Below, piece by piece: positions 31,019 through 46,000 of a stretch of 64,000 nt of DNA. The translations under genes and the position numbers were made by a program. A model generated the notes under the pieces. That model saw only the letters and a list, made by a program, of their open reading frames with translations, did no database searches and was not told the DNA's origin. This DNA comes from Arenicola marina (Eukaryota > Annelida > Polychaeta > Arenicolidae). The DNA lies in NCBI GenBank assembly GCA_964019135.1, contig OZ025261.1, positions 27,450,029-27,514,028 on the forward strand. The letters run 5' to 3'. Within the stretch, counting starts at the first letter, position 1, and each line of letters begins with the position of its first letter.

Positions 31019-34005
31019 ATTTCTATTTACATCCGTGATTTAATGAAATGCCGGCAGAGGGCGCAGCTACCCAAGTCATCAATCTCCCGCCGTCAGAGGG
31101 CGTATCCGTGTCCGCCCCTGCCGTGCCATTCAAGACTTCACTTGTTCATTAATGTCCATGTCATTCAAAATCTTTCGAAAGCTATTTCATGCAACTAAGC
31201 AATTAACCAGGCTCGTGACAACGAGCACAGTACATAAGCGTTGATAGGGTTCAGCAGTCTTCGGGAAGCCCATCAACCAAGCATCAGGATATATACATAG
31301 GCCTATATAAAGATTAATTTTAGCGAGAGATGCACGTCAAACTAAACTATGTATTTGAATGAATCACATAGCTGACAATCTGTCGCATAGGATATGAAGC
31401 CTAAGATCATGTATATACGTGATATGTAAAAAATCTGACGCGATGTGAGTGTAGAAAAGCGTCTCCACTACACGCTACTTTTTTTGTGTATACTAAAAGT
31501 AGACATGATTGTTTGGGATAGTACATATGAAACCCACCATTATCCCCACAACTGGAGCAGTCCGCCTATAATGTCAATCACATCATTGCGTACCAAGCGG
31601 TTGGTTGGGCTTGAAAATTGTCATTTTCTTGAACCTACTTCATTACTTCATAAAAGCTCCGTCTATATATAATTTTTCATCGTGTAATGAGTATCCCACC
31701 CTCCTACCCAAATTGAATACCCCCCCCCCCCACACACACACACACGGGGGGGGGGGGGCAATATTCTGGTGCCGCTCCAGAATAGCGATGCACGTACGAC
31801 TTATGATGCTATCATAACAAGTATACACCCTGCACGAAGTCTCACTTCAGCTGGGTAGGACATCAGGCTTCGAGGTATGAAAGGACATCTTGGGCGGCCT
31901 GCAGTCGGTGCAGGCCGCCATAGACCGCCCCAGGCCCCCCCCCCCCCCAGGCCGCCCCAGGCCACCCCAGGCGGCCCCAGGCCACCCCAGGCCGCCCCAG
32001 GCCGCCCCAGCCCCCCCCCCCCCCACCAGGCCGCCCCAGTCCACCGCTGCCCCAGGCCGCCGCTGGCCCAGGCTGCCGCTGCCCCAGGCCGCCGCTGCCC
32101 CCGCCCCAGGCTGCCCGAGCCACCCAAGGCCGCCCCATATGCCCCCCCATATGCTTCCTCCCCGTCTCTAGCGTCCAGGCCACCTCAGATCAGCCCAGAC
32201 CGCTCCATGCCGCCGCCGCGTGGGGATATTTGTAACCGCTCAATCATTGCCTAATAAAACTACGACTTTAATGCTAAGCAAATGGAACTAAAACACTACG
32301 CCCCTCAGGTAAACGAATAGCGGCGTTTGAAGTATATTTGTTATCGCATCTTCTTGTCGGCACCAGGTTACAGGTAGTACAGGTAAATTTCTGACTATCT
32401 AGCCCGGCCTCCTGCGTGTGGGTTTTTTCTCCGTGAACTCAGCTAGCAGTACTGAATTTGGACTCCTACTACATGTCCCCTTGTCTCTTCCTCCCCGTCT
32501 CTAGCGTCCTAGCAGCGCCTCTCTTGACAAAAACCATTAAGGACGTGACTTGAGTAAATTTACTTATGAATCATCGTTCCGTAACGGACAGTCACGGGTG
32601 AGAGCTCAGCGCCGGGGGTCTCCTGGGGAACCCGTTCTACACCAGGGGCGGGTGTGTGTGGGTGTGTGGGGGGGGGGGGGGCCTGGGTTGGAGGCGGGTG
32701 GCTCTAGGCTATCTCAGCTTATTTACGACTTCAATGCAGATAACATTCTCACTATGTCTCTGGGCGCCATGTCTGGATAATTATGTTGTAAACACTTATC
32801 CGTCCTGAAATGAACCATATATGACTTCTGAGTAACAAAGCGTAACGCTATGTCACAATGTTATGTAGACTGGCCCAAAGAACAGCACCCACAAAAACAC
32901 CAGTGACGGTAATAACAATAATAATAACAAAGTGATGAGGATCATCATATATGAAATATATAGAACAAATCATCATAAATAATAGTGTTAATAATAACAA
33001 TAATAATTATGAAGACCTCAGATCGCCTTCTATTATTCCATTTTGACACTGCTGATCATTTATGTATGTATCTTCAAACTTTACACTTACCCTACATCCG
33101 CCCTCCTCAGTCCTCCACTCACAGAGCTTTTATCATTTGGTTAAACAGCGGGTGTTGACTATGACTATACATGCCGCCCTTCAACCCTTGTGTTGCAAAT
33201 TATTACTGATGCCAAATATAGATTGCGTGCAGAATAAAATTGTATCACTGCATCGGTGGAGGAAACGTTATTGGACAGACTGACATCTGGAAGAGAAACA
33301 ACTTGATTGACGTTGAGGACACAGTTTTTGACAAAATTATTTGACTGACAGAGATGAGGGAGGGGGAGGGGGAGGGGAATGGGGGATAGGGATGGGGGAT
33401 GGGGATGGGGTCTCCTGAGGAGAAACGATGACATTCGGATATTTGCGCGTTGCCTTAGCCCGTTGATTCCACCCTCCGCGCCCGACCTCATCACCCCCTC
33501 ACACGACCCCCACATACTGTCCTCGCCACATACACCCCCCCTCCCTCCCCCTTCCTCCGCCACACACACCGTCTCCCCTGACCTCACCATACCCAGCCAA
33601 CACCCCTACACCCTTTCACCCCATCCCAATACGTCCTTACCATACCCCTACACCACCGACCCAGAGCCACCAGGTCCTTCAACTCCCCTACCCCCACACC
33701 CCTGATAACCCCACAACGCCCACCCGCCTCGGTCCACCCCCTCGCCAGCGCGCAACTTTACACGCATGAGCACTGACGACCCGTGACAGACATGTCCCCC
33801 TGCCTTGTCTGTGCCGCGAGCAGAACACACCCGACTACAGGCCAATTAGGCGTCTGATTCAAACACGAGGGGCTTGATACAATTCAATCATAGTTTTCGG
33901 CTAAGATCTTCGCCAATGCGCTTGTGTCAATTGTGTTAGCTCCGAGTAGCACAACCAGTGGATAAGGTTATGTTATGTAGTTTACATCCGGGTAATTTGA
34001 TCACG
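31019..34005. other. Divergent intergenic region between COMMD9 and the collagen-type gene
   Basis: This 3-kb head-to-head interval should contain promoters of both genes. It includes a CA/GT run with C/G tracts near 31720-31758, the C-rich minisatellite at 31915-32110, two copies of CTTCCTCCCCGTCTCTAGCG (about 32154 and 32488), and pyrimidine-rich DNA near 33450-33700. No TATA box or CpG-rich start could be assigned with confidence. Confidence 0.45.
31915..32130. repeat. C-rich ~10-bp minisatellite (CCCCAGGCCG)n
   Basis: About twenty degenerate units of CCCCAGGCCG/CCCCAGGCCA. Open frames across it are low-complexity proline/arginine or glycine/alanine strings and are not genes. Strong G-quadruplex potential on the minus strand. 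Confidence 0.9.
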
Positions 34006-37000
34006 ATGGATGCCTTTCGCAGCTTTCACCGGATGCCGATTCTCCTATTCTTCACTGTTTGTGTACTCGCAGCGACTGTCAAAACAGGTAATTAAATAAC
34101 TAGTAAATTGACCTATCAGATATTTGATTTGCCAGTTAGAGATCAATTTTAATATGCATTTGTGATATATCACACTTTAAGACGACCTGGCTATGTTATA
34201 TAATATGTGGTTGGGGTTCTTTGACATTCATTAGTGGTTAGCGTGATCGGCTTCGTTGAACGCCCTCTGCCAGGCCAACCATTGTATCAGAGTTCGAGGG
34301 TCGGGTCACTGTCCATGTTCATTGAGCATACAGATCTATTATCCTTCTTCTTGAAAGAATAGGGGGTGACCCCCGGAGACATTGATGGGATAGGACAAGT
34401 TGCGCAAACATGTGATTTTATCCAGTGCAAATCAACTAATTTCTATATGAGCGGTATTCAAATCGAAATATCAAATTCATACTCTAAATATATCCATGTA
34501 TCCAAACTTCAACTTATCACATAGCTGAAAACATGAAAATATCTTTCAAATCGTTCAATCTTAATTAAATTAGTGTATCATGAACTTCAGTCGCCATTTC
34601 GTTAATTCCCTAATTCAACGCCCATTGTGAAACATCATATGTAAGACTTCCTCACTGCGTAAATATTACATTAACTTAATTTAACTAAATCAGACAAGGC
34701 GTCCGGGAAACAGTTTCTTTTACAAAACCGTACCGGATACATTGTCTGACATTGTCTGACTGTATTTTTTACTGAAATTGTTTTCAAAATATTTTGGAAA
34801 CACGTTTAGAACGCATTATCTGACTGTATCAATGTAACCTTCATAAGAAATAGATCTGTCATCGCATAGTGAAAGGTATAAAACTGCCGCAATGTGCATA
34901 TTTCGATGACGTAGTAGACAAAAAAAGCCACGCTTTTTCATATGGGATACACTAATTTTGTCAAAAAAGAGGCTTAACAACATATCTGGGTTTTTATTGC
35001 ATACAATAGGTGTACTTTTATGCTAAGAATATAAATACATCATTTCCAGTCCAAATAGTTTTTAACTTTTTCAAGGAAAATATGGCTGGATGAGTAACTT
35101 TAAATATGTATGACATAAATATGTTAAAGACCCAAAACGGCAGCAATGTACGCATTTTGATGACGTAGTACACAACAAAGCTATACACTTCCCCACATGA
35201 TAACCTCCAGTTTGGCAAAACAAAAGCCTTTACAACATGCCTATTAAGTGTGTACCAAATATGGGTAATTATACGCTAAGAAACTAAAAACATCATTTGC
35301 ATTCAAATTTTGTCAACGTTCTCCCTGAACGCATTGTTGTATGAGTTATAAATTCAACGTTTCTTTCACCCACGTGGACCAATCAGCCGGTATCGAACAG
35401 ATCGGGAACAGCTTGAAGCCGTCTTCGTCCGGCATTGACGTGGTGGGCAGCACGATTCTGCTGAATGACGCCGTCCTCAGCTCCGGAGTCGTCTTCGCCT
35501 TCTCCGCTTTCTTCCGGAGCACAGAGCTCTGCCGCTTCCAAGTGTGGCGCCCGAACACTACCGATCCAAACGAGCGGGAGTTCACGCTCATCGCCGAGAT
35601 CTCGGGGCAGGCCACGAAGGCGAACGCGCGAGAAGACGTAAGTACATGGCCGCTCTCCCAAACAGAGGTCGCTGGTACCTTTGCACGCGGCCTCTGCTAT
35701 AGGCAGGTTGTGCATGGTCGACGCGATGGATGCCCTCAATAATGTGGGGGTCCCGGGCGGTTTCTGAGACATGTTGACAAGCGAGGCGTCCGGTGTCCAG
35801 TGCCGTTTTTTTTTCTCAAAAATCTGTGTCTATGTCAATAAAAAGCACACGTCAAAACGAAAAAGACAATAAAATAATAATGTTAGCTTAAAAATAAATT
35901 GCACCGTACTCTAGACTATACAGGAGTTGAATGTGTAGATATGGGACTGGATTAATACGGACCCAGGATTTCCGTCAAGTAGGGGGGTGGCAATGAACAA
36001 TTCAAAGTTGAAGCATGATTCGTTTAACTTCGGCCCACCATCTGATCGTTCGAGGCGGGGGGAGGGGGTAATCTCCCCCCCTGGAGCGCGTGCACCACAT
36101 CAGTGATACTATATATACTACAATGTCATAGCTGTGCACGGTAAGTCGTTCATATGAGTTATAAGTTGTTCGTACGAGTTATATAAGTCGTTTGTAAAAG
36201 TTATATAAGTCGTTTGCACGAGTTACATAAGTCGTTTGTGCGAGTTATAAGTCGGTCGTACTAGTTATAAGTCGTTCGTACGAGTTATAAGTCGTTCGTA
36301 AGATAAGATAAGATAAGATAAAGTTTTATTTAACGTCGGTATGTAAAAGTCAACAATAAACATTAGCACACGTGCTATTGACCGACAATGATAAAATGAC
36401 ATGAGCGGATGAGATATATATACATATGACAATGACAATATAACAACCTTTGCATCTCATAAAACCTTACCCATTAGCTATGTTACATAATGTGCACGAA
36501 TTACAGTGACACAAGAACACATCCGAGGTTGACAGCGTTGTTTTAAATTCCTTGGCAGATTTGGCTAACTTCGTTTCCTTGTTGAGCATGTTCCATAGCT
36601 TGCTACCTTGATACTTCAATGAATTATGGCCATAAGCTGTTGTCTTAACGCGTGGCATACATATATTTGGCCCATTTTTTAAAATGTAATTGTTTTCCTT
36701 CACGTTATACATGTCATGAAGATAACTAGGCCCAATCTTGTTGATACTCTTGTAAACTTCTAATGATATGCAGCGCAATCGTTCAACATATAGCAATGGT
36801 CTACCCGCTCTCTTCCTCAACTCTGCGTATTCTGATCTAAAGTCATTAAACACATACCTCAATGCCCGCTCCTGTATCTTTTCAATCTTACGCATATTTT
36901 TCATATCACAAAAATGCCATACAACGGGACAATAATTAAAATGTGAAAGAATAAAAGCATGAAATAACGTAAGTTTGCTATCAACATCCATTAATTTAGA

Positions 37001-40000
37001 AACTCTAGCTAAAACATTGAGACTTTTTCCAGCCTTCTTGCATAAACTTGATATATGGTTGCCGAAAGTTAACCTAGCGTCCAGTTGAATACCTAGTAGT
37101 GTTACTTCCTGTTGTGCTGCCAGTTCTGTTCCAGAAATCGAAAATGATCTGTGCTGACTTAATTCGTTTCTCTTTTTAAACACGATTGCCTGGTACTTAC
37201 TTGGGTTCGCTTTCATGTAATTGTCGACGAACCACGTTGTTATTTCCGATAACGCCTTCTCTAGAGTTACTTTAACCTTCTTAAACTCCTTACCTTGAGC
37301 CGCCACAGTATTATCATCAGCATAATTATACTTATCGGTTCCCCGTGCGGTGGATACAAGCAGGTCATTCTTAAATACATTATACAGATGTGGACCAAAA
37401 ACAGATCCCTGTGGTGCTCCTTTCTTGAGGGTAAGCCACTCGCTCCGATTATGTCCTAGTTTTACCCTCTGTTCGCGGTTCGTAAGATAGCTTGCAACTA
37501 GCGTACATGATTGTTTACTTATGCCATAAGCGTTCATCTTGGTAATCAATAATCTGTGTGGAAGACAATCGAATGCTTTTGAGAGATCCATTAGTATAGC
37601 TCCCATAACTTGATTATTATCTAGTGCATTTTTGGAGTCTTCAACTAAGCGCATCAGTAGGCTTTGACAACTGTGTCCCTTTCTAAACCCAGATAGTCTG
37701 GGTGATAACCTGGGTTCCATAAAGGACATAAGCTGGTCACACAATATTTTTTCATATATCTTGGAGATACAGGGAAGAACACTTACTGGTCTGTAGTTTT
37801 CCTTATTTAAGTTGTCCTTCTTCTTGAAAATTGGTGTGACTTCAGCGTATTTTAGTTCTTTTGGAAACGTATTACAATTAATCGTCATATTTAACACATA
37901 CTTTAATGGCTCACACAGGATGGCAGCTCCCAGCTTGATAAGCTTCGGAGGTATCTTGTCGTAGCCACTAGCCTTCGACACGTCAATGCCTTTAAGTGCA
38001 TTGTATATTTCGTGGCTACTTACTGCCCGAAAGTTAAAAGTTTCCGTTATACCTTGGTTACCTTCCTTTATAGCCATAACGGATTTATGATCTTTGTGAT
38101 AAAGAAGGGTTTCGTCTATTGGTTGATCATCTGGTATGTCATCTAGTTGGCCTATGTCTTTGTCAACGTCTATGAAATATTGATTAAATATGTCACTTAC
38201 CTTTGATGGATCTGATATTATTTCGTCTCGCTCTTTCAGTAACACGTTTCCGCTGCTTGCGTTTTTTCTTGATATCAGTGGTTTTACAACTTTCCAGAAT
38301 TCCTTCCCGTTAGTCGTAGCTTCGCTACATTTCCCCTTTATGAACTTTTGCATGCTTACTTTCCGAAGACGTCCTATGAGATTCCTTTGCTTTCTGTATT
38401 TTTCCCAATTCTCTTGGCTACTCAATTGCTCGTACTTCCGTCTCAGCATATTTTTTACATTTATGGCTTTGCGAAGATGGCTATTCATATCGGGCACACA
38501 GTTATTCTTAACTACCCGTTGCTTGGTTGGTGCATGTCTATCAACGACCTCTTTGATCAATGTGCTACAAAACCAATATGAATCATCAACATCTTCAAAG
38601 ACTTCACCTACATGAAAAGGTACCGATGCTAGATCGTCTTTGTATTTAATCTCATCAAAATGTTTAAAGCTTCAATAATAGACACGTTTCTGCTGCCTAA
38701 TGGGAACTTCTATTTTCGTTGCTACGCAAACCATATGGTGAAAATCGCTGAGGCCCGTATCTATACATGATACATCTCGTAAGCGCTTCGACACATTTGT
38801 AATCACAACATCAATTAAGGTCGGTATTTTACCTTTGAAAAAAGTTGGTGACTTAACGATATTTTTAGTACCATAGACCTCTAATACGTCATTCAGACAA
38901 CTTTTATGGTTTAACATGTTTACATTTAAATCTCCCAACAGTACAAGGTTAACCTGTTCAGCAGCGATTGCATTCAGAAGGCTATCGATCTTTGTCACAA
39001 GTAATGCGTTTTTAACCTTCGGCTGCTTGTATACACTGAGAAAGAGCCACTTTTCAGCATTCAGCGTCACTTCTATTGCCAGGGATTCGATACGCCCCTT
39101 CTCGTCTTCATTAATTTCTATATCCTTGCGCCGCCGGTGTGGTATATCGTCTCTTACCTGCACCATTATGCCTCCAGAGCTGTCTGTATTATCATTTCGG
39201 TGGACCTTGTACCCATTTAAAGTAAATTGGCCTGCCGGAAAGCTATCGTCTAACTTAGTCTCTTGAATGAACAAGACATCTAATGCGCCTTTTCCCAGTG
39301 CTTGGCTAAGCGGTCCAAACTTATGTCGTACGCTGTTTATGTTAATGTGGGCTATCTTGAGATTTTTTACATTTCTCTGATGAAATGGCGCGAGCCCAAA
39401 TAACTCTTCATCTTCGTTGGCTTCGATCGCTGCCACTAAATTCTCCTGTCGTTCGCTTACCTTTTCATGATTGTGGCAGTCCTGGACAGATGTGGGGTCG
39501 TACCTTACCTCATTATTCTTGGGTGTAGCTATTATGTCGGTAGGGGCACATGTATGATCCTCATTCATCATAAAAGGCTGATCAGGCCGGTACCTTACAC
39601 TATCTGCAGCACGTACGAATTATAAGTCGTTCGTACGAGTTATAAGTCGTTCGTGCGAGTTATAAATCGTTCGTACGAATTACATATATCGTATGTACAA
39701 GTTACATATATCGTATGTACAAGTTATTAGTCGTACGTACGAGTTCTGAAATATTTCTATTTTGAATTTAACTTTCTCAGCAGAGAGCGGTCGGTCAATA
39801 TGAAGCACTGGAAAGAAAAATCTCAGATCTCTTCAACCTCTGAAGTTTGTAGTGTTAGATTTTATAATGCACACTTGACTTCATCTAAAGTTTTCTACAC
39901 GTGGAAGTTTAAAAGAAGCAGAGGGGGCGTACCACCAAGTGCTTGAGTAACATTTATGCCCGCCCATGGGCGTTCCCATGAGGGGAGCGTGGGGGGGGGG

Positions 40001-43000
40001 TGGGGGGGGGGGAGGGAACTACATTTTTTTTAAACGGATATCCACAGTGCATTTAAAAAAAAGATCCCAAGGCTGGAAAGGCCAGCATAATGCGTCATTT
40101 ACGCTTTGCATAGCACGTGGATTATGTACCAAGTACGTGCACCAGCCTCAAGTACGGCTTCTTCAGTAACAATGACGTTCACTGGCAGATGAGCCATCAT
40201 AGTGTTGCCGTTGGCTGGTGACATGTGGGCCCCCAGTACGTGGTCCTTGAGTGACGTGTTAAACCAATCAGCCCCGTACCAGCATAGCCCGGTCCATACG
40301 CAACGATACCAGTGAACAACACAGTACGCAATTGCTCATGCGTCAGGAGGAATGTTCCAAGCAAATTTCAAGGGTTGAGTGGGTGAACGGAGAGGGGGGG
40401 GGGGGGGGGGTGACCAATTGGCCTATTATCTTTCCACATGATCTAGACTCGCATCTGTCTCTTTATAATCGTGACTGTAACCGTTTATCTATCCTGACGA
40501 TCATAATAGATATACAAAACGCCGTCTATCGCGACAATCGCTGCTTTAAAAAAACATCTTTTCCTTTGAAAAACGCTCCTAATGCGTATGTTCGGAGTCC
40601 GTGATAGTAGTCAAGAAATAAAACGAACGATAAAACATTTCAAACCGCAAAGAATGTTGCTACATGCTACCTTTCTCGGTAGACTCCCTACTCCCCCTAT
40701 CCATCTATATATGCCTCACTCCTCTGTCTCTTGCAGGGTCGGACAAATGCCACGCGTGTGTACATTGGGAGCGACCTAATTTCTCAATGTTTAGACAGGG
40801 AAAACTGGCATTGTGGTCAACAGGTTCGGAAATGCAGGGACAAAATGACGCCCACTAACGTAGTGAGGAAATGCTGCGACCAGCTGAAATGAGTCAGACA
40901 TGAGACAGACAAAAACGATACAATATGAGGAATATCTTTGCATCTTAATTGTAGATACATAAACTTATTTGTAGGGGTCTGGAAGGGGTAAATGGCGACA
41001 CGCGACAAAGGCATATTTGAAAAATGTACATTTGACATTGACCCCCAAATACCGACAGTGAGAATCTGAAAAAGCGACATCGACACAGATTTTTGAAATA
41101 TTCGTAGTGTCGAATGTCGATTTTTCACGACGTCCCAAGTCGCTTTTGGCTAAGTTCAGTGTAATTTTTTTCTCCAAAATCTGTGTCTATGTCGCTTTTT
41201 CAGATTCTTTTCAGACCTTCAGTGTCGAAATTATAGTCGAATGTCGATTTTTCAAATATGCCTGTGTTGTGTGTCGCCATTTATCCCTTCCAGACCCCTA
41301 TATATGAGAATGGGGATAGGGGGGGGGTGGGGGGGCGCTTAGTGACGATACTCACATAGCTAATAAAGACACAACTAAGACGAGTGCGAGTATCAAAAGC
41401 TTTTAAGATAATGCCATAATTCTATAATAATACATACATTTCATTTTCATGGGACTTTAGACTGAAAATATTCTGAAATTAGCCATTTAGGAAACCTCAA
41501 TAAGTAAAATCGGGGCGTGACCGCAACGTGACACACGAAAAAGGAAAAACCTATCCATTCGTGTTCCTGGAGCTAGTCTCAGAATATCATTGTATCAAAA
41601 TATACGCCATTTTATTTGTGACTTACAGTGTAACTGAAATTGGGATGGGTCATGTTGCTCACTTTGGAAGAGGATGTTAGTTGTAAGAAACTTTACGAAA
41701 TTTACCTCTACATGAGAAAATTCGTCGAATCACGACAAAGCGAAACGGACACAGATGCAAATAGATCTAAGATCACCTGATGAGTGAGTGCGGTGATGAT
41801 GCCTTGGGGTGATGCGGGGTGAGATATGGCGTCAGGGGGGTGTATGTGTCTGTGGTTGGGGGGGGGGGGGGTAGTGGCAGTGGCTGTGGGTTACGGTTGA
41901 CTGGGATCGAAGGACGCGGAACAAGCATTGAAGGTACCAGGAAGACCCAACCTCACAGTGACATGATGGCATCCTGATAAAACTAGCAGCTCGTCGTGCG
42001 GTGGTGGGACCTGAGGCGGGGTTACCCACCCCGTAATAGCCTCCTATTTTTGTTGGTCCTATTATGGGTGCGACCTCCCCCGGTTTCAGTCTTGCAGACA
42101 GCTCAGTCCACCCTCAATACCCCCCTCCCCCACCATAACGTGGATCCACCCCCGGCGGTACTGTGCAATACATTGCTGGGTTTATGGGAATTCTGCGGTA
42201 AAGCCCCCCCCCCTTTTTTTACCGTCAAAATCCGCTCGGTCGGGACGTTTTACCGACAAAATCTGTTTGGAAGGGATATATGAATGCACAATTTTCAGAG
42301 CTCCCCCCTGACCCCGGTCGCAAGTTTTCAAATAATATCCGCTCTATAGGAGTATTTTTTTCATCATAAATGTCCGCTCTCTGAGGCATCAAGGCACCTG
42401 CGGACCTCCCCACCCCCCCACACCAGATTTTATAACAGTCCCGCCACGAACGGGGATCCGCCCTTGTTTGTCGCCTAGCCCGGAATTTGTGCAATGCACA
42501 TTTAAATATGATACTCGCCAGTTTGTAACGCAAGATCGGTTCACAGATTACAGCAGTGAGCTCCCTCCTATACAAGGCAGAACAGTGACGTCAACTATAA
42601 TAGCATTTTAAGAAATAGTTCGGTGAGTTCGGCATAAAGGGATGCCGTCATGGCAGGCCCGCGGCAAAGTAGTAAATGCATTCTGATTGGTGCGATATTA
42701 TGTTGAGCGTCAACCGGCGACAAAATTTGACACAAGTGAACGCGAAGTTATGAAGAGAGAAACTAATATTATGACTTTGCGGACTACGACGCCAGTGTTG
42801 TTACCGGAGACTTAAGGGTCCTCGCCACAATATTATGTTTAAATATTTATATTAGCTTTGATAAGACTTTAATCATTTCCATTTTATGCGCCTACAGTGA
42901 CTCATCATATTTATATTGAGATTTGTTTCCCGAAGGATTGAGTTGTGCGTGAAGTGTTGTCTTGGGTTTCGTTTTCTAAAGTCGAAAAGATATTTATCTG

Positions 43001-46000
43001 TTGTGGCTAACAAATATTGTCTAGACAAGCTCATACACACTATACCTTACTCCAAAAAAGACTACATGTACTCTAGTTATATATAATAGCATGACCATGC
43101 ACTGATCGCGGTGAGACAAAAATATATCGTACAGCGTGAATATAAACAAGTTTCCTCGTGGTTGATCAAAGCCGAAGGAAAAAAAAAACGAATTGACTGA
43201 TATCCTGTTGATTAAGTTTCGCGCGAGGTAGCTCAAATTACATAATGGACTACTTCAACCATTGGCTCGATCTATCATTCAAATTGAAGCTGTCCAAACT
43301 TCCAAGTAGGCTTTTCTGTACTGATATTAAGGACCTTTTAAAAGACGCAGCTCACGTTTTGCCATCTTGGTGGTGCACTCTTGGCAGGTGTGATCCACCC
43401 CCGCGTGTGGCACAGTGCGTGCTGTGTGTGAGGGCGGGAGGGAGGGGGGGGGGGCACCGTGTCTGGGTGCCACCCCTGCGGTAGCAGCCACTAAACTCCG
43501 GGTTCAGGACAAACTTAAAATTAAATCGTACGTGCGAAGAAGACCTGATCTTTGTATATTGCCGATTTTATATGTCGAATGACTTGAATGGATCGAGTGT
43601 CAGTCATCAATTTTTTTCGGAAACTTACAAGGATGGGACGAAGGGGAAGGTGGGGGAGGGAGGGAGGGGGTGTGGAGGGTAAAACATACGGGTGTGTTGC
43701 GGTGGTAATAAATAGCGGTGGTTCAAAAATGACGCCTCTACAAGGTTCTTATGACGTGACAATGGCAAGGGCGATGACAGAGTGGGGGAGGGGGTGATGA
43801 TAGATGGGGATCTTGTCGCCCGGTGTAGCCGGTAACCTCCCATCGTCTCTCGTTGATAGAGTCAGGATCAGCAAATTGTGCACCAAATAGGTTTGCCCGA
43901 GCGGGGCTCGAACCCACTAACAGTTAAGGCAGGGAATCTCCACCATGCACACTGCACGAGGGAGGTTCTGGGCCCTAGAGGAGTGACTGCGATCACTGAG
44001 GGGGGTTGTGGGCCCTAGAGGAGTGACTGCGACCACTGAGGGGGGTTGTGGGCACTAGAGGAGTGACTGCGATCACTGAGGGAGGTTGTGGGCACTAGAG
44101 GAGTGACTGCGATCACTGAGGGAGGTTGTGGGCCCTAGAGGAGTGACTGCGATCACTGAGGGGGGTTGTGGGCCGTAGAGGCGTGACTGCGATCACTGAG
44201 GGGGGTTGTGGGCCCTAGAGGAGTGACTTCGATCACTGAGGGGGGTTGTGGGCCCTAGAGGAGTGACTGCGATCACTGAGGGGGGTTGTGGGCCGTAGAG
44301 GCGTGACTGCGATCACTGAGGGAGGTTGTGGGCCCTAGAGGAGTGACTGCGATCACTGAGGGGGGTTGTGGGCCCTAGAGGAGTGACTGCGATCACTGAG
44401 GGGTGTTGTGGGCCGTAGAGGAGTGACTGCGATCACTGAGGGGGGTTGTGGGCCGTAGAGGCGTGACTGCGATCACTGAGGGGGGTTGTGGGCCCTAGAG
44501 GAGTGACTTCGATCACTGAGGGGGGTTGTGGGCCCTAGAGGAGTGACTGCGACCACTGAGGGGGGTTGTGGGCCCTAGAGGAGTGACTGCGATCACTGAG
44601 GGGGGTTGTGGGCCGTAGAGGCGTGACTGCGATCACTGAGGGGGGTTGTGGGCCCTAGAGGAGTGACTTCGATCACTGAGGGGGGTTGTGGGCCCTAGAG
44701 GAGTGACTGCGATCACTGAGGGGGGTTGTGGGCCGTAGAGGCGTGACTGCGATCACTGAGGGGGGTTGTGGGCCCTAGAGGAGTGACTTCGATCACTGAG
44801 GGGGGTTGTGGGCCCTAGAGGAGTGACTGCGACCACTGAGGGGGGTTGTGGGCCCTAGAGGAGTGACTGCGATCACTGAGGGGGGTTGTGGGCCGTAGAG
44901 GCGTGACTGCGATCACTGAGGGGGGTTGTGGGCCCTAGAGGAGTGACTTCGATCACTGAGGGGGGTTGTGGGCCCTAGAGGAGTGACTGCGATCACTGAG
45001 GGGGGTTGTGGGCCGTAGAGGCGTGACTGCGATCACTGAGGGGGGTTGTGGGCCCTAGAGGAGTGACTTCGATCACTGAGGGGGGTTGTGGGCCCTAGAT
45101 GAGTGACTGCCACCACTGAGGGGGGTTGTGGGCCCTAGGGGAGTGACTGCGATCACTGAGGGGGGTTGTGGGCACTAGAGGAGTGACTTCGATCACTGAG
45201 GGAGGTTGTGGGCCCTAGAGGAGTGACTGCGATCACTGAGGGGGGTTGTGGGCCGTAGAGGAGTGACTGCGATCATTGAGGGGGGTTGTGGGCCCTAGAG
45301 GAGTGACTTCGATCACTGAGGGGGGTTGTGGGCCCTAGAGGAGTGACTGCGATCACTGAGGGGGGTTGTGGGCCCTAGAGGAGTGACTTCGATCACTGAG
45401 GGGGGTTGTGGGCCCTAGAGGAGTGACTGCGATCACTGAGGGGGGTTGTGGGCCCTAGAGGAGTGACTGCGACCACTGAGGGGGGTTGTGGGCCCTAGAG
45501 GAGTGACTTCGATCACTGAGGGGGGTTGTGGGCCCTAGGGGAGTGACTTCGATCACTGAGGGGGTTGTGGGCCCTAGAGGAGTGACTTCGATCACTGAGG
45601 GGGGTTGTGGGCCCTAGAGGAGTGACTGCGACCACTGAGGGGGGTTGTGGGCCCTAGAGGAGTGACTGCGATCCCTGAGGGGGGTTGTGGGCCCCAGAGG
45701 AGAGACTTCGATCCCTGAGGGGGGTTGTGGGCCCTAGAGGAGTGACTTCGATTACTGAGGGGGGCAGAATGAACAGTACATCGCACCGATAAAGTTTTTG
45801 TTTTTAGCCATCCAACTGCTTTCAACAATGGGTCGACTCCCACCCCCCCCCCAAGCTTCAACCCCCCACTTTCAAGTAGATACAGAAATTGCTAGATATT
45901 TTTTTGGGGCCCATAGCGTCTCATATACTGTGTTCTGCTCTGGACCAAACAGGGAGTGCATGGAGCAGAGTCCTAGCACGCTATCCCGCCAGGCAAATCT

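Noticed and set aside
31877-32254. Proline/arginine-rich frame and its antisense glycine-rich frames
   Set aside because: They cross the CCCCAGGCCG minisatellite, with compositionally trivial translation.
43959-45765. Possible CRISPR array because of regular ~40-bp spacing
   Set aside because: There are no variable spacers between repeats, and the host is a eukaryote. It is a plain tandem minisatellite.
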